A stretch of DNA of 64,000 bases from contig DATAJP010000003.1 of NCBI GenBank assembly GCA_036262055.1, forward strand, positions 558,001-622,000, written 5' to 3'. Below, one piece after another: positions 1-9,235 of the stretch. The notes under the pieces were generated by a model. It did no database searches, had not been told where the DNA came from, and saw only the letters and a list, made by a program, of their open reading frames with translations. How positions within the stretch are numbered: the first letter of the stretch is position 1; each line of letters opens with the position of its first letter. A program made the translations under genes and the position numbers. The DNA is from Ignavibacteria bacterium (lineage in GTDB: Bacteria; Bacteroidota; Ignavibacteria; Tepidaquicellales; Tepidaquicellaceae).

Positions 1-1230
1 ATTCGGGTCAGGAAAAGTAATCTCTTTTAAAATCACAGGGTGATTTTTCGTGCTGAGCGTGTTATTAGTATGGGTATCTTTCAATTTAACAACCGCTGCA
101 ATATCTCCTGCAATAACTTCATTAGATTCTTTTCTGTCTTTACCGTTCATTATATAAAGCTGAGCAAGACGTTCTGATTTTCCCGTAGCTTCGTTAATCA
201 AATCAAGTCCTGGAGTTGCCTTCCCTGAATAAACCCTGAAGAATGAAAGCTCACCGATATTTTTTTCAGAAACAGTTTTAAATACAAACAATGTCGGCTC
301 GGTATCTTTCGCAGGATTTACTTCAACTTCCTGTTTTGTTCCCGGTTTGTAAGCAATTTCAGGTTTTCTATCGACAAGAGATTCCGTGTAATCGGAAATA
401 AATTCCAAAATCGGCTTCACGCCGATTCCTTTTTGCGCGGCAGAGCAGAACAATGGAAATATCTGGTGCGTTCTTAAGCCGTCTGTTAACCCCTTTTTGA
501 TTTCTTCATCTGTCAAGCTTCCGTTTTCGAAAAACTTCTCGAGCAATGATTCATCTTCTTCGGCAATGTTTTCAACAAACATCTGATGATACTCATCAGC
601 TTTTGCTTTCAAATGCGAAGGAATTTCTTCTTCTGTATATTCTCCCTTTCCATCAGTTTTGAATTTAAGCAGTTTCATTTTGGCAACATCAACAATTGAA
701 TCAAAGTTAGGTCCCGGGTTTGCCGGAAATTGCATCACAGTAACTTTTGAACCAAAGCTGTCTTTTAACTGATTTACAATTTTATCATAATCAACATTCT
801 CCTGGTCGCATTTATTAATCACAAACATAATGTCATTATGGTAATGATTCGTGTTATGAAAACAAAGCTCCGTTCCGACCTCGCGTCCTTTGATAGCATC
901 CACAAATACAAGCGATGTTTCGGTAACTCTAAGAGCTGATACAACCTCACCGATAAAATCCATAAAACCGGGCGTGTCGATTATGTTTAATTTAATATTT
1001 TTGCCTTCGGAATTTTTGAATACTGTATTCATTAAGGAAGAATTAATCGAAATTTGTTTTTCGACTTCATCTTTATGGTAATCACTTACCGTGTTGCCCT
1101 CTTCAATCTTTCCCATACGATTTATAACACCCGTCTGGAAAAGAACTGACTCAGCGAAAATTGTTTTTCCCGTTCCGCCATGTCCTATGATAGAAATGTT
1201 TCGTATTGTTGATGGAGAATATTCAGCCAT
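1..1230 (-). CDS. fusA: EF-G2-type translational GTPase (C-terminus beyond window)
   Basis: The first 410 residues of a translational GTPase are present; the rest lies beyond base 1. The G motifs are readable: P-loop GHGGTGKT near residue 16, DTPGF (G3), NKCD (G4) and a SAA-type G5, followed by a domain II-like beta region. The P-loop GHGGTGKT differs from the AHIDAGKT of canonical EF-G. Together with the following region it resembles the second EF-G paralogue (EF-G2) known from Thermus. These paralogues are usually weak or conditional translocation factors. The ATG is preceded by a GGAG about ten bases upstream, one of the few such motifs in the window. A canonical EF-G is expected elsewhere in the genome. 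The family call is firm; the paralogue class is by resemblance. Confidence 0.9.
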   Translation of the reverse strand, partial: MAEYSPSTIRNISIIGHGGTGKTIFAESVLFQTGVINRMGKIEEGNTVSDYHKDEVEKQISINSSLMNTVFKNSEGKNIKLNIIDTPGFMDFIGEVVSALRVTETSLVFVDAIKGREVGTELCFHNTNHYHNDIMFVINKCDQENVDYDKIVNQLKDSFGSKVTVMQFPANPGPNFDSIVDVAKMKLLKFKTDGKGEYTEEEIPSHLKAKADEYHQMFVENIAEEDESLLEKFFENGSLTDEEIKKGLTDGLRTHQIFPLFCSAAQKGIGVKPILEFISDYTESLVDRKPEIAYKPGTKQEVEVNPAKDTEPTLFVFKTVSEKNIGELSFFRVYSGKATPGLDLINEATGKSERLAQLYIMNGKDRKESNEVIAGDIAAVVKLKDTHTNNTLSTKNHPVILKEITFPDPN

Positions 1231-1287
1231 AATTATTTGCTCCGTTATTTATTTAAACTATTTATTTAAAATTAAATTTTGAAAATA

Positions 1288-2148
1288 TTATTTTATTACT
1301 TCTACACTTATTGGTTCTTTGCCCCCGCGCACAAACATCGAGCTAATCGGCATATTAATTCCATTCTTCTTTAGTTCGGAACTTATATTCTGCATCAAAT
1401 CGCTCTTCACAAGAAACTGCGAACGGTCAAGCAAATTATTATCAACCCAGTATAAAACTTTCAGAACCACATAACTCGGATTAAACGAATCCATTATTAT
1501 CATCGGCGCCGGTTCCTTAATAATTTCTTTTGTATCATCAACAACTTTTATAATTATATGTGTGGCTTTGCCGATATCAGAACCATAATCTATGTTCACA
1601 AGAAAATCAAACCTGCGTTTGCCGTCTCTTGTGTAATTTATGAGAGGTTTAGTGATTATGTTCGAGTTAGGAATATAAACATCAAATCCCTCAAACGTTT
1701 TCAGATGCGTGTATCTGATATTAAGGTCAACAATGTTTCCTGTAATGTCACCTGAAACAACCGTATCACCTGTTTTGAACGGACGATTGAATGCAAGAAT
1801 AATTCCCGCCAGAAAATTTTCAATTATGTCTTTAAACGCAAAGCCAATAACCAGAGCTGATACTGCCGCACCTCCGACAAATCCGCCAAAGAACGTAGCC
1901 AGACCTACCGTTTTCATAAAGAACATTATACCGATAATTATAACAATCGTCTTAACTATGTTGCTTATAAAAGCAATAAGTAATTTATCTTCAAGCCGTT
2001 TGTTTAACCTGTTTCTTAATATCTTACATACAAAATTGGCAATAAAATAAAAAATAATTAAAATTAAAATTCCGATTATAAGAGACGGAATAAAATTAAT
2101 TAAATTATGCCAATATTCTATTAACTTTTGGGTTATAAGGTCAAGCAA
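1288..2148 (-). CDS. MscS-family small mechanosensitive channel
   Basis: A 286-residue protein with three predicted membrane helices (about 16-38, 60-80 and 85-112). The third is the Gly/Ala-rich pore helix typical of MscS, running into the conserved segment after FAFKDIIENFLAG. A beta domain (GDTV, then IPNSNI) and the C-terminal alpha/beta domain follow. MscS channels open under membrane tension and release solutes on osmotic downshock. The only in-frame start near the N-terminus is TTG at 2148. It lies inside a TATATTTG promoter-like motif (2146-2153, reverse strand), so the true start may be slightly downstream. The gene ends 58 bases from the EF-G2 start and may be co-transcribed with it. 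Confidence 0.92.
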   Translation of the reverse strand: MLDLITQKLIEYWHNLINFIPSLIIGILILIIFYFIANFVCKILRNRLNKRLEDKLLIAFISNIVKTIVIIIGIMFFMKTVGLATFFGGFVGGAAVSALVIGFAFKDIIENFLAGIILAFNRPFKTGDTVVSGDITGNIVDLNIRYTHLKTFEGFDVYIPNSNIITKPLINYTRDGKRRFDFLVNIDYGSDIGKATHIIIKVVDDTKEIIKEPAPMIIMDSFNPSYVVLKVLYWVDNNLLDRSQFLVKSDLMQNISSELKKNGINMPISSMFVRGGKEPISVEVIK

Positions 2149-2304
2149 ATATACCTGATATTTTAAGATTATAACTAAAAGGTAATGTTAAGATAATATT
2201 CATAATCATCATTTTAAAGCTATTTTAAATATAAAGAAAATAAAATTTGAGTAAGGATTATGAACTAAATTATTATTTTAATTATACTTATTTTAGCATC
2301 AATT

Positions 2305-2334
2305 ATGAAAATTAAAAATTCTCTCCTCATCTGA
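2305..2334 (+). other. possible nine-codon leader ORF before the decarboxylase
   Basis: An ATG at 2305 opens a nine-codon frame (MKIKNSLLI) whose TGA overlaps the decarboxylase ATG by one base (TGATG). The arrangement would allow translational coupling. It could equally be chance in AT-rich DNA: there is no clear ribosome-binding site and no attenuator structure was seen. Confidence 0.2.
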
Positions 2335-3287
2335 TGCCTGAACAAAAAAGAATTTTAATTACGGGCGCCGCAGGATTTCTTGGCTCTCATTTATGTGATA
2401 GATTTATTAAAGAAGGATGCAATGTAATTGGAATGGACAACCTGCTCACGGGTTCGATGAAAAACATTGAGCATTTATTCCCTCTCGAATCATTTCAGTT
2501 TTATTTTCATGACGTAACTAAATTCGTTCACGTTCCGGGAAAGCTCGATTACATACTTCATTTCGCATCTCCTGCAAGTCCGATTGATTATCTAAAGATG
2601 CCGATTCAAACTTTGAAAGTAGGTTCGCTTGGAACCCACAATCTTCTTGGACTTGCAAAAGAAAAAAAATCACGGTTTCTAATTGCATCGACTTCGGAAG
2701 TTTACGGTGACCCACAGGTTCATCCTCAGAATGAAGAATACTGGGGGAATGTAAACCCGATAGGTCCGCGCGGTGTTTATGATGAAGCAAAAAGGTTTAT
2801 GGAAGCTATAACAATGGCATATCATACTTTTCACAACGTCGATACAAGAATCGTGAGAATATTTAATACTTATGGTCCGAGAATGCGTTTAGATGACGGC
2901 AGAGTTCTTCCGACTTTAATCGGGCAGGCAATAAGAGGCGAAGACCTTACGGTTTTTGGAGACGGGAAACAGACAAGGTCATTTTGTTACGTAGATGACC
3001 TCATCGATGGAATTTATAAATTGCTTATGAGTGATTACCCTTATCCCGTTAACATTGGCAATCCCGATGAAATTACAATAAATGATTTTGCTGAAGAAAT
3101 CATTAAACTGACGGGCACAAAACAAAAAATTGTTCACGAAGCGCTTCCGCAGGATGACCCGAAGCAGAGAAAGCCGGATATTACCAAAGCCAAAAAGCTT
3201 TTAGGATGGCAGCCGAAAGTATCAAGGGCAGAAGGATTAAAAATTACTTATCAATATTTTTTAAATCAGGTTAACAGCGCCAAATAA
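2334..3287 (+). CDS. UDP-glucuronate decarboxylase (UDP-xylose synthase)
   Basis: An extended short-chain dehydrogenase of 317 residues. The NAD-binding motif GAAGFLGS is at 11-18, the STSEVYGD segment follows, and the catalytic YxxxK pair is Tyr149/Lys153. FNTYGPRM and the C-terminal [14 protein letters not shown] segment are diagnostic of the UXS family, which makes UDP-xylose from UDP-glucuronate with internal NAD recycling. Length matches the cytosolic bacterial enzyme. UDP-glucuronate could come from the UDP-glucose dehydrogenase at 22.2 kb, so xylose may be a building block of the EPS. It is divergent from mscS and followed three bases later by a small membrane protein gene. Confidence 0.92.
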   Translation: MPEQKRILITGAAGFLGSHLCDRFIKEGCNVIGMDNLLTGSMKNIEHLFPLESFQFYFHDVTKFVHVPGKLDYILHFASPASPIDYLKMPIQTLKVGSLGTHNLLGLAKEKKSRFLIASTSEVYGDPQVHPQNEEYWGNVNPIGPRGVYDEAKRFMEAITMAYHTFHNVDTRIVRIFNTYGPRMRLDDGRVLPTLIGQAIRGEDLTVFGDGKQTRSFCYVDDLIDGIYKLLMSDYPYPVNIGNPDEITINDFAEEIIKLTGTKQKIVHEALPQDDPKQRKPDITKAKKLLGWQPKVSRAEGLKITYQYFLNQVNSAK

Positions 3288-3290
3288 ACA

Positions 3291-3857
3291 ATGGGTTCGT
3301 TATTTAAATCCAGAGAAGATAAAAAAATCGAAGAACAGCTCAAGCCGTTCGCTGAGTTGTTTCATCACAGCTTTAGGTCAAAAGAAGAAAAGCTCGAAGA
3401 ATTAATAAAAATTCTTGAACACAGCAACTTCAATTCTGAACAATTAAATTATTATAAAATCAGAATTGAAAAAATACTTCACGAACGGAAAATCAAAGAG
3501 GACATTGAGCATTTTAATGAAATGGATGACCTTCCTTCCGAAAGCGACAGCTCAAAAATGGAATTGCTCGATAATTTCGAGCTTCTGCTTAATTCCTCGG
3601 AACTTACAAGCGAAGATGCTTACAGATACGTTAAGCACAGCAAAACAAAATCAATTGTTCAGATTATATTCGGGATATTATTAATGATTTTAGGACTTGG
3701 AATGATTGTAATGCCTGCTCCCAAAAATTTCGAGGTGTATACTATTTTTTATTTCACCAAAGACGATGGTATCACCGTTATGGATTTAATAGCCGGCTTA
3801 ATAACTGTCGCCGGCATTCTTCTGATTGTTCACACCGTAAAAAAGCATCACCGCTAA
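3291..3857 (+). CDS. small two-helix membrane protein, function unknown
   Basis: A 188-residue protein not assigned to a family. The first about 118 residues are highly charged, rich in Lys and Glu and predicted helical. Two hydrophobic helices follow near 122-141 and 163-182, separated by a short loop, and the protein ends in a basic KKHHR tail. It starts three bases after the decarboxylase stop, so the two are probably co-transcribed. Its stop overlaps by four bases the stop of the convergent PorV-like gene. Confidence 0.75.
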   Translation: MGSLFKSREDKKIEEQLKPFAELFHHSFRSKEEKLEELIKILEHSNFNSEQLNYYKIRIEKILHERKIKEDIEHFNEMDDLPSESDSSKMELLDNFELLLNSSELTSEDAYRYVKHSKTKSIVQIIFGILLMILGLGMIVMPAPKNFEVYTIFYFTKDDGITVMDLIAGLITVAGILLIVHTVKKHHR

Positions 3858-4756
3858 AAACTTACGTTAAACCCAAACTTATTTATATTACCTAAATATT
3901 TATGAGTGTTAAAGCTGTAATCAATTCCAGCGTTCATGTATTTCACACCAATGCCTGCTGAAAATGAATTATACATTGTGCTGAAACCGCTTCTTAAGAA
4001 AAGCATATCGTTGAATAAAGCATATTCGCCGCCGATTGAAAAAATTTCATCCTTGTCGCTTTCAAATACAGCTTCCGGCGCAAGCATTAAGCCTTTAATC
4101 GGCTTATAAACAAATCCGAATTTTACTTTTGTCCTGAATTTATCTTCCTGCTTGTTCAATTTAACGACAGGACCAATCAAATCCTGAAACATTAAACCAA
4201 CCGTCAACTGTTCATTTACGGTAGAGTATAATCCTAAATCCAAACCAAATCCCGTTCCGGAATAATTTGCCATTGAATGATTTATGAACTTCAGATTACC
4301 GCCGATATTAAGATTTTCAAGAAATAATTTTGTATATGAAAGATAAACCGCAGTCTGGTTGTTAGAGAATGTAAGCCCTGTCGGACCCGATTCATTCTCT
4401 ACATAAGGGATATCACCAACATTAAGATATGCAACACCAATTCCGACAATGCCAAAATCAAAATTATGGGCTAATCCAAACGTTCCATAATTTACACCAT
4501 CTACATCGCTGAATAATTTTGAATACATTCCGACTGCTTGAGTGCCTTTTATGTTTATCAAACCGCCCGGGTTATAAAATATTGCAGATGCATCGTCTGC
4601 AATAGATACAAATGACTGTCCCATTGCGGATGCGCGAACACTGAATCCGTTTTTCAAAAATGCTCCAGGTTCACCTCCGTCGCCTGTTTGAGCAAAAGAA
4701 GAAGTTGCTATAAAAATAAAAATGATTATTGCGAGAGTTCTTATATGCTTTTTCAT
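3854..4756 (-). CDS. PorV/PorQ-like outer-membrane beta-barrel protein
   Basis: A 300-residue protein with a signal peptide (about 1-22, ending SFAQ). The following segment, SVRASAMGQSFVSIADDASAI then FYNPGGL, is the hallmark of the PorV/PorQ (UPF0164) family. Repeated amphipathic strands and a terminal aromatic (NVSF) fit an outer-membrane barrel. PorV shuttles type IX secretion cargo to the attachment machinery; family members encoded beside single cargos may be dedicated partners. Its ATG overlaps the TGA of the upstream cargo gene (ATGA, four bases), so the two are translationally coupled. Whether it is the general PorV or a cargo-specific paralogue cannot be told here. Confidence 0.85.
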   Translation of the reverse strand: MKKHIRTLAIIIFIFIATSSFAQTGDGGEPGAFLKNGFSVRASAMGQSFVSIADDASAIFYNPGGLINIKGTQAVGMYSKLFSDVDGVNYGTFGLAHNFDFGIVGIGVAYLNVGDIPYVENESGPTGLTFSNNQTAVYLSYTKLFLENLNIGGNLKFINHSMANYSGTGFGLDLGLYSTVNEQLTVGLMFQDLIGPVVKLNKQEDKFRTKVKFGFVYKPIKGLMLAPEAVFESDKDEIFSIGGEYALFNDMLFLRSGFSTMYNSFSAGIGVKYMNAGIDYSFNTHKYLGNINKFGFNVSF

Positions 4757-7700
4757 CTTGCAACCCCCATCTTTTGATTTTTCTTATATGTATTTCCGTT
4801 GAGCTTTGCTTCGATGAAGAATAAATAAACACCGTTGGCAACTGGAACGTTCTTGCCGTTCTGTAAGTCCCAGGTGTAATCCCAATAAATACCGTTTCTT
4901 ATGAAATCCTTCTTGCTCAGCTCTTTGACAAGTTCACCTCCTATATCGAATATTTTCAAATCAATCTCCTCAACATTCAAAGGTAGTTCTGCACGGATTG
5001 TTGTCCGATCTGTAGTAACGGGATTTGGATAATTAAAAATCTGACCTAATGCATCAGGTTGGTCAGGCGGAATATAATCCGATTCATCCCATCTGGTATT
5101 TCCTAAATTATATCCGAACGAACCCCAATGAATTTTTGATTCCGGATTTGAATTTGGAAATTCATATGTGCGGATAGTTTTATCAAATGAAGCAAGAACT
5201 ATGTCAAGCTTTCCGTTATTATCAACATCACCGATTGCAGGTCCCGAGATTATCCATGAATCAAAAATATCTATTAAATTAGTATTCCTTGAGTCTATAG
5301 CGCCGTCGCTTTCAAAAACAAATGTCACACCTGTCATTGTCGGAACTATAACTTCCGGAAACTCATCGCCCGAAACATCAGCAATAACCGGAGTTGATAA
5401 TATTGTCGCTGTTGAAACCTCCCATTGAGTTTCGAGAGTTTCAGCATTTAATGAAAATACAGTTCCGTCTGTCGATACTACAACTATGTCTTTTGTTCCG
5501 TCTCTGTTTATGTCAAAAACTACCGGAGAAGAAATAAAAGATTCTGCAATTTTTCTTTGCTGGAAAATACTTCCATTTCTGTTAATAACATAAACATATC
5601 CGCCGCTGCTTACAATTATAATTTTATTTGAATTATCCCTAAACTTCGATACAACGGGTGAAGCATAAATGATATTATCAAGTTTTAAAGGAAACCCCGA
5701 TAAATCACTGCCTGTGTTTGAAATAACAAATAATGAACTGTCAATAGTACTGACAATGATTTCTCTTGAACCGTCATTAAATAAATCTGCAGTTGCAGGA
5801 GATGGCAAAATTAACAAACTTCCGAATGTATCAAATGTTTTCTGAAGCTGTCTTGGAAATCCCGGTTGAGTTCGCCCCTGCATATCAAACACAAATAACT
5901 TACCGTTACCTGAATATGCAACAATGTATTTATTCCCGTCATTTCTTAAATCAACAATTGCCGGAGAAGATTTAATTGCACCGTCAGTATTTACCGGAAA
6001 ACCAGGTAAAGATTTTCCGACCTGAGTTACCCCGTATAATTTTCCATCATCGGAACCAAATATAATTGCTTTAATTCCGGGGGCATATGATGTGTCTACC
6101 GCAGCCGTTGACCGGATAATTCCTGCAGTCGGCACGGGGAATCCCGGCATTACATCACCGTTTGAATTGAAAGCATAAAACCGCGAATCAACACAACCTA
6201 CCAAAGCTTCAAGAGTTCCATTATTATCTAAATCAACTAACTTAGGTGAGCCGAAAAATTTGTCGAGAGTATCAATGAAAACCGAAGAACTTAAAGAATG
6301 TTCTTCAAATCGGCTTTTATTCATATCGGTCTGCACATTAAATGTTGATGCATATTTTACATCATCATTTTCAACAATTCTTTTATTCCAGACTTTTGTG
6401 GTATCCGGATAATCATACCAGTCCTGATTCAGAAACTGTCCGCTTATGATAAATTCTTCAAACTGAGGATATGCTACCCATATCGGATAAGCAGGACCTT
6501 CAAGCGGCCATCTCCAGTCATATGGAAGTTTGTACCCTAAATCAAGGAAATATCCATATAATGGAGTATTCATAACAACATTATTATCTACATTCTGTGT
6601 ATTTCCTGCGAGACCTGCAATGGATGCGATATGAATTTCATTTCCGAACTCAGTTATTATATAAGGGTCAAATGTTGAGGCTACAATCGATGATAAAGTA
6701 TTTAAAGTATTATTTAAAATAATCTCAAGCTTTGCTGTATATCCTTTGACAACCCAATTTTGTCCGCTGTATGTATTGGTTGAAAATTGCCCTGTTGCCG
6801 GGGGGAGCGCCTGTTTTGTTGAAGGAAAAATAGTTGTTGTAAATGCTCCGCTTCTTGCCTGGTTTGAAAAGCTTAAATCCGATTTAACATTTCCAAGCGT
6901 ATCATAAACTGTTAATGAAACAGTTGAGTTACCGAGAATATTTACCTTCTGGTAAAATGTATGATTAAACGAAGAGCCTCTTGCAAGCGCTTCATAATTA
7001 AAAACTATTCTTTTTATCCTATTGAGGGAATCTGCTTCCACGGATTGAATAATCGATGATACCCAGTCATTAACTTCCCAATCGTTCCATGCGCTGTTTT
7101 TCAAATCCTCAAATGCAACAATGTATTTTGTTATTTCTGCGTATGAATTACTATTTTTAACCTTAATGCCTGAAGCAGTTTGCGCATTTATGGTGTCGGT
7201 TCCGCTTATTCCGTTGAAAGCTGATGGAAACTGAAATGTAGTTCCGCTTTGTATCGCAGAACCGTTCGCATATAAGCTGTTTGCTGTTACGGTAAGACTG
7301 AATTTAACACTGTCAAATAAATTAAAATTAAATCCTTGCCAGGTTACTGACTTTTCTCCATCTCCTAAATTGGCAACAGTCCCCTGTCCTAAATTTCCCT
7401 GTGACGGAGTATTTAAATTGGAAGTAACATAATTAAATCCGTCGGGTATATTTATTGTTAGTTTTCTTGTCGTAAAAGTATAACCGTCATTATATGCATA
7501 CCCCGTTAGAATAGCATTTGAACCGGAATAAACAGAGTCAACATTAAAATCAGAACCCATTGTTACACTATTTGGAATAACCTCTGTTGCATAAGACATC
7601 CAGCTGTCATACCAGTTTGTAACCGATGCTACTATTGGCTGAGTCGATGTTATCGCAATGTAAGGTTGGCGTGAACCCGATGTCAAAGATGCATACTTTG

Positions 7701-8988
7701 TTGTATTAACTTTAAAATCCTTATATCTTCCGGCATCAACTGTGAAGCTTGTATCTATAATACCTCCGTTAGTCGGCACATCCTTAAAAGTTACTGCTGT
7801 ATTATATGCCGAATAAACAAAAATATGCGACCAAAGTGCCGTAAAATTTGCTCCCGTAAAGGGGTCTCTGCAGCTGCGCTGGTCACCGGGATAAGGAAGC
7901 CATACATTAAAATAAGTTGCTGCCTGGTCACCTTTGTTTGAAGGAGCAAAATTATACATATCCGACTTCCCATCAGAGCCGGTTTCAAGGTCATTTCCTT
8001 CAAAAATAGTAACCTTACCTCCGGTTACTGTTGCTCTAAACAGACTTATCTGACTTGTGGAAATCCAATTTGCATTCTGATATTGGCTAAGATTATAATT
8101 TCCGAAATTAACCCAGTTGCCGCTGCTTAATTGATCAACTTTAACATTTACACCATTATTAAAACTTACAATTCTTAGTTCCTGTTCATTGCTTTTTTCT
8201 GCTGGTATCCCGAAATAATAAAAATTGTCAAGCGTTGAACCGTTCGTCCCCGGTACAAAACTTCCGCCGTCTCTTGTTGCTCCGTTAAGTGAACCAATCT
8301 GGACTGTTACCGGTTTATTGGCATATAAAAGATAACTTTTGCCGTTTACTAATTTGTTTCTTCCTATGGAAGAGGATACATTGATTAAATCTTGTTTTGT
8401 ATTCAATGTTATGCTGAAAACCTGGGGGGGATTATTTAGATTAACTCTCGCAATGCCTGTAGAAGTCTGGGTATTTGCCGATATATCATACAAGTATATT
8501 GTTGTATTATCCTGATATACAAAAGCATTTATGTCAAGCTTATTTGTAGATACCGGGGTAAAAATTTTAAAGAAATTTCCTTTCATAGTGTTGTTGATGG
8601 AAGGAATGAAGTCATGAGAATTTTCGGACTTAGTATATTGACCGACAATGACAGGCTTTGTTGCTGTAATTACAAAATAATCTCCGTCTTCTTTTCCGCC
8701 TTGGTCATCATTAACCGTGCCGTCTTTAATAAACCGCAGATAAGTCTCACCATGTCTGAGCATTCCCGTAAATGAATCATCATTGTCACCATCTGCATTA
8801 TCGTCTGTTAGTGTAATGTAGGTGGAATCACTTGTAGCGGTAATATATATTTGAACATAACGGCTGCTGGAATATGCATTTGGAGGAACATATATCTGAA
8901 ACTTTGTCCCGATACCTGAGGCGAGTGTTTCTTTGTTAATCCCTAAAACAAATAAAATTAAAAAAACAAAAAGGGTATATTTCTTCAT
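4753..8988 (-). CDS. large T9SS-secreted protein with FG-GAP propeller and type A sorting domain
   Basis: 1411 residues with a signal peptide (about 1-24). The N-terminal part resembles the IgGFc-binding-type domain seen in many secreted Bacteroidota proteins, and Ig-like beta regions follow. Residues about 910-1305 hold at least six FG-GAP/VCBS-type repeats, each with a DxDxDG-like calcium loop such as DLDNNGTLEALVG, DINRDGTKDIVV and DVDNNGKLDIVL; these fit a calcium-binding beta-propeller. The last about 100 residues start with a YPNPV motif and end in a KKNQKMGVAR tail, the pattern of type A T9SS sorting domains, which are cleaved on export. Surface attachment or matrix binding is likely but the ligand is unknown. 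The partner PorV-like gene overlaps its stop. Confidence 0.88.
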   Translation of the reverse strand: MKKYTLFVFLILFVLGINKETLASGIGTKFQIYVPPNAYSSSRYVQIYITATSDSTYITLTDDNADGDNDDSFTGMLRHGETYLRFIKDGTVNDDQGGKEDGDYFVITATKPVIVGQYTKSENSHDFIPSINNTMKGNFFKIFTPVSTNKLDINAFVYQDNTTIYLYDISANTQTSTGIARVNLNNPPQVFSITLNTKQDLINVSSSIGRNKLVNGKSYLLYANKPVTVQIGSLNGATRDGGSFVPGTNGSTLDNFYYFGIPAEKSNEQELRIVSFNNGVNVKVDQLSSGNWVNFGNYNLSQYQNANWISTSQISLFRATVTGGKVTIFEGNDLETGSDGKSDMYNFAPSNKGDQAATYFNVWLPYPGDQRSCRDPFTGANFTALWSHIFVYSAYNTAVTFKDVPTNGGIIDTSFTVDAGRYKDFKVNTTKYASLTSGSRQPYIAITSTQPIVASVTNWYDSWMSYATEVIPNSVTMGSDFNVDSVYSGSNAILTGYAYNDGYTFTTRKLTINIPDGFNYVTSNLNTPSQGNLGQGTVANLGDGEKSVTWQGFNFNLFDSVKFSLTVTANSLYANGSAIQSGTTFQFPSAFNGISGTDTINAQTASGIKVKNSNSYAEITKYIVAFEDLKNSAWNDWEVNDWVSSIIQSVEADSLNRIKRIVFNYEALARGSSFNHTFYQKVNILGNSTVSLTVYDTLGNVKSDLSFSNQARSGAFTTTIFPSTKQALPPATGQFSTNTYSGQNWVVKGYTAKLEIILNNTLNTLSSIVASTFDPYIITEFGNEIHIASIAGLAGNTQNVDNNVVMNTPLYGYFLDLGYKLPYDWRWPLEGPAYPIWVAYPQFEEFIISGQFLNQDWYDYPDTTKVWNKRIVENDDVKYASTFNVQTDMNKSRFEEHSLSSSVFIDTLDKFFGSPKLVDLDNNGTLEALVGCVDSRFYAFNSNGDVMPGFPVPTAGIIRSTAAVDTSYAPGIKAIIFGSDDGKLYGVTQVGKSLPGFPVNTDGAIKSSPAIVDLRNDGNKYIVAYSGNGKLFVFDMQGRTQPGFPRQLQKTFDTFGSLLILPSPATADLFNDGSREIIVSTIDSSLFVISNTGSDLSGFPLKLDNIIYASPVVSKFRDNSNKIIIVSSGGYVYVINRNGSIFQQRKIAESFISSPVVFDINRDGTKDIVVVSTDGTVFSLNAETLETQWEVSTATILSTPVIADVSGDEFPEVIVPTMTGVTFVFESDGAIDSRNTNLIDIFDSWIISGPAIGDVDNNGKLDIVLASFDKTIRTYEFPNSNPESKIHWGSFGYNLGNTRWDESDYIPPDQPDALGQIFNYPNPVTTDRTTIRAELPLNVEEIDLKIFDIGGELVKELSKKDFIRNGIYWDYTWDLQNGKNVPVANGVYLFFIEAKLNGNTYKKNQKMGVAR

Positions 8989-9047
8989 GTAAATTTCATT
9001 TTTAATTTATTTTTTCAGGGGTTTTAATTTATTTCCAAACTTCTTTG

Positions 9048-9076
9048 GGAATAATATTTTGCTAAATCATTATTCC
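9048..9076 (-). terminator. possible terminator after the EPS cluster
   Basis: An eight-base inverted repeat (GGAATAAT / ATTATTCC) with a 13-base spacer lies in the 247-base gap between the last EPS gene and the T9SS cargo gene. A short CCAAA-CTTC-TTTGG palindrome sits just beside it at 9035-9048. The stem is AT-rich and weak, so termination is only a suggestion. The promoter of the cargo gene must also lie in this gap or upstream; no clear motif was found. Confidence 0.25.
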
Positions 9077-9235
9077 ACTAAAAATTGCAAATTATTGTAT
9101 AATTTATAATGGAATTTTTTTGTCCATAAAGTTATGTTTTTATACTGATTTCTTTTACATTACCGAGTAAACATCATTATAGCCCTACAATAAAATAATA
9201 ATATCTATTCAATAATTCGCTGGTAATCGGTTTCA

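Noticed and set aside
890-1282. Two plus-strand frames of 63 residues
   Set aside because: They lie antisense to the EF-G2 gene, whose motifs are clear, and have no sensible protein features.
1558-2050. Plus-strand frames within the MscS gene
   Set aside because: Antisense shadows of a well-supported membrane protein gene.
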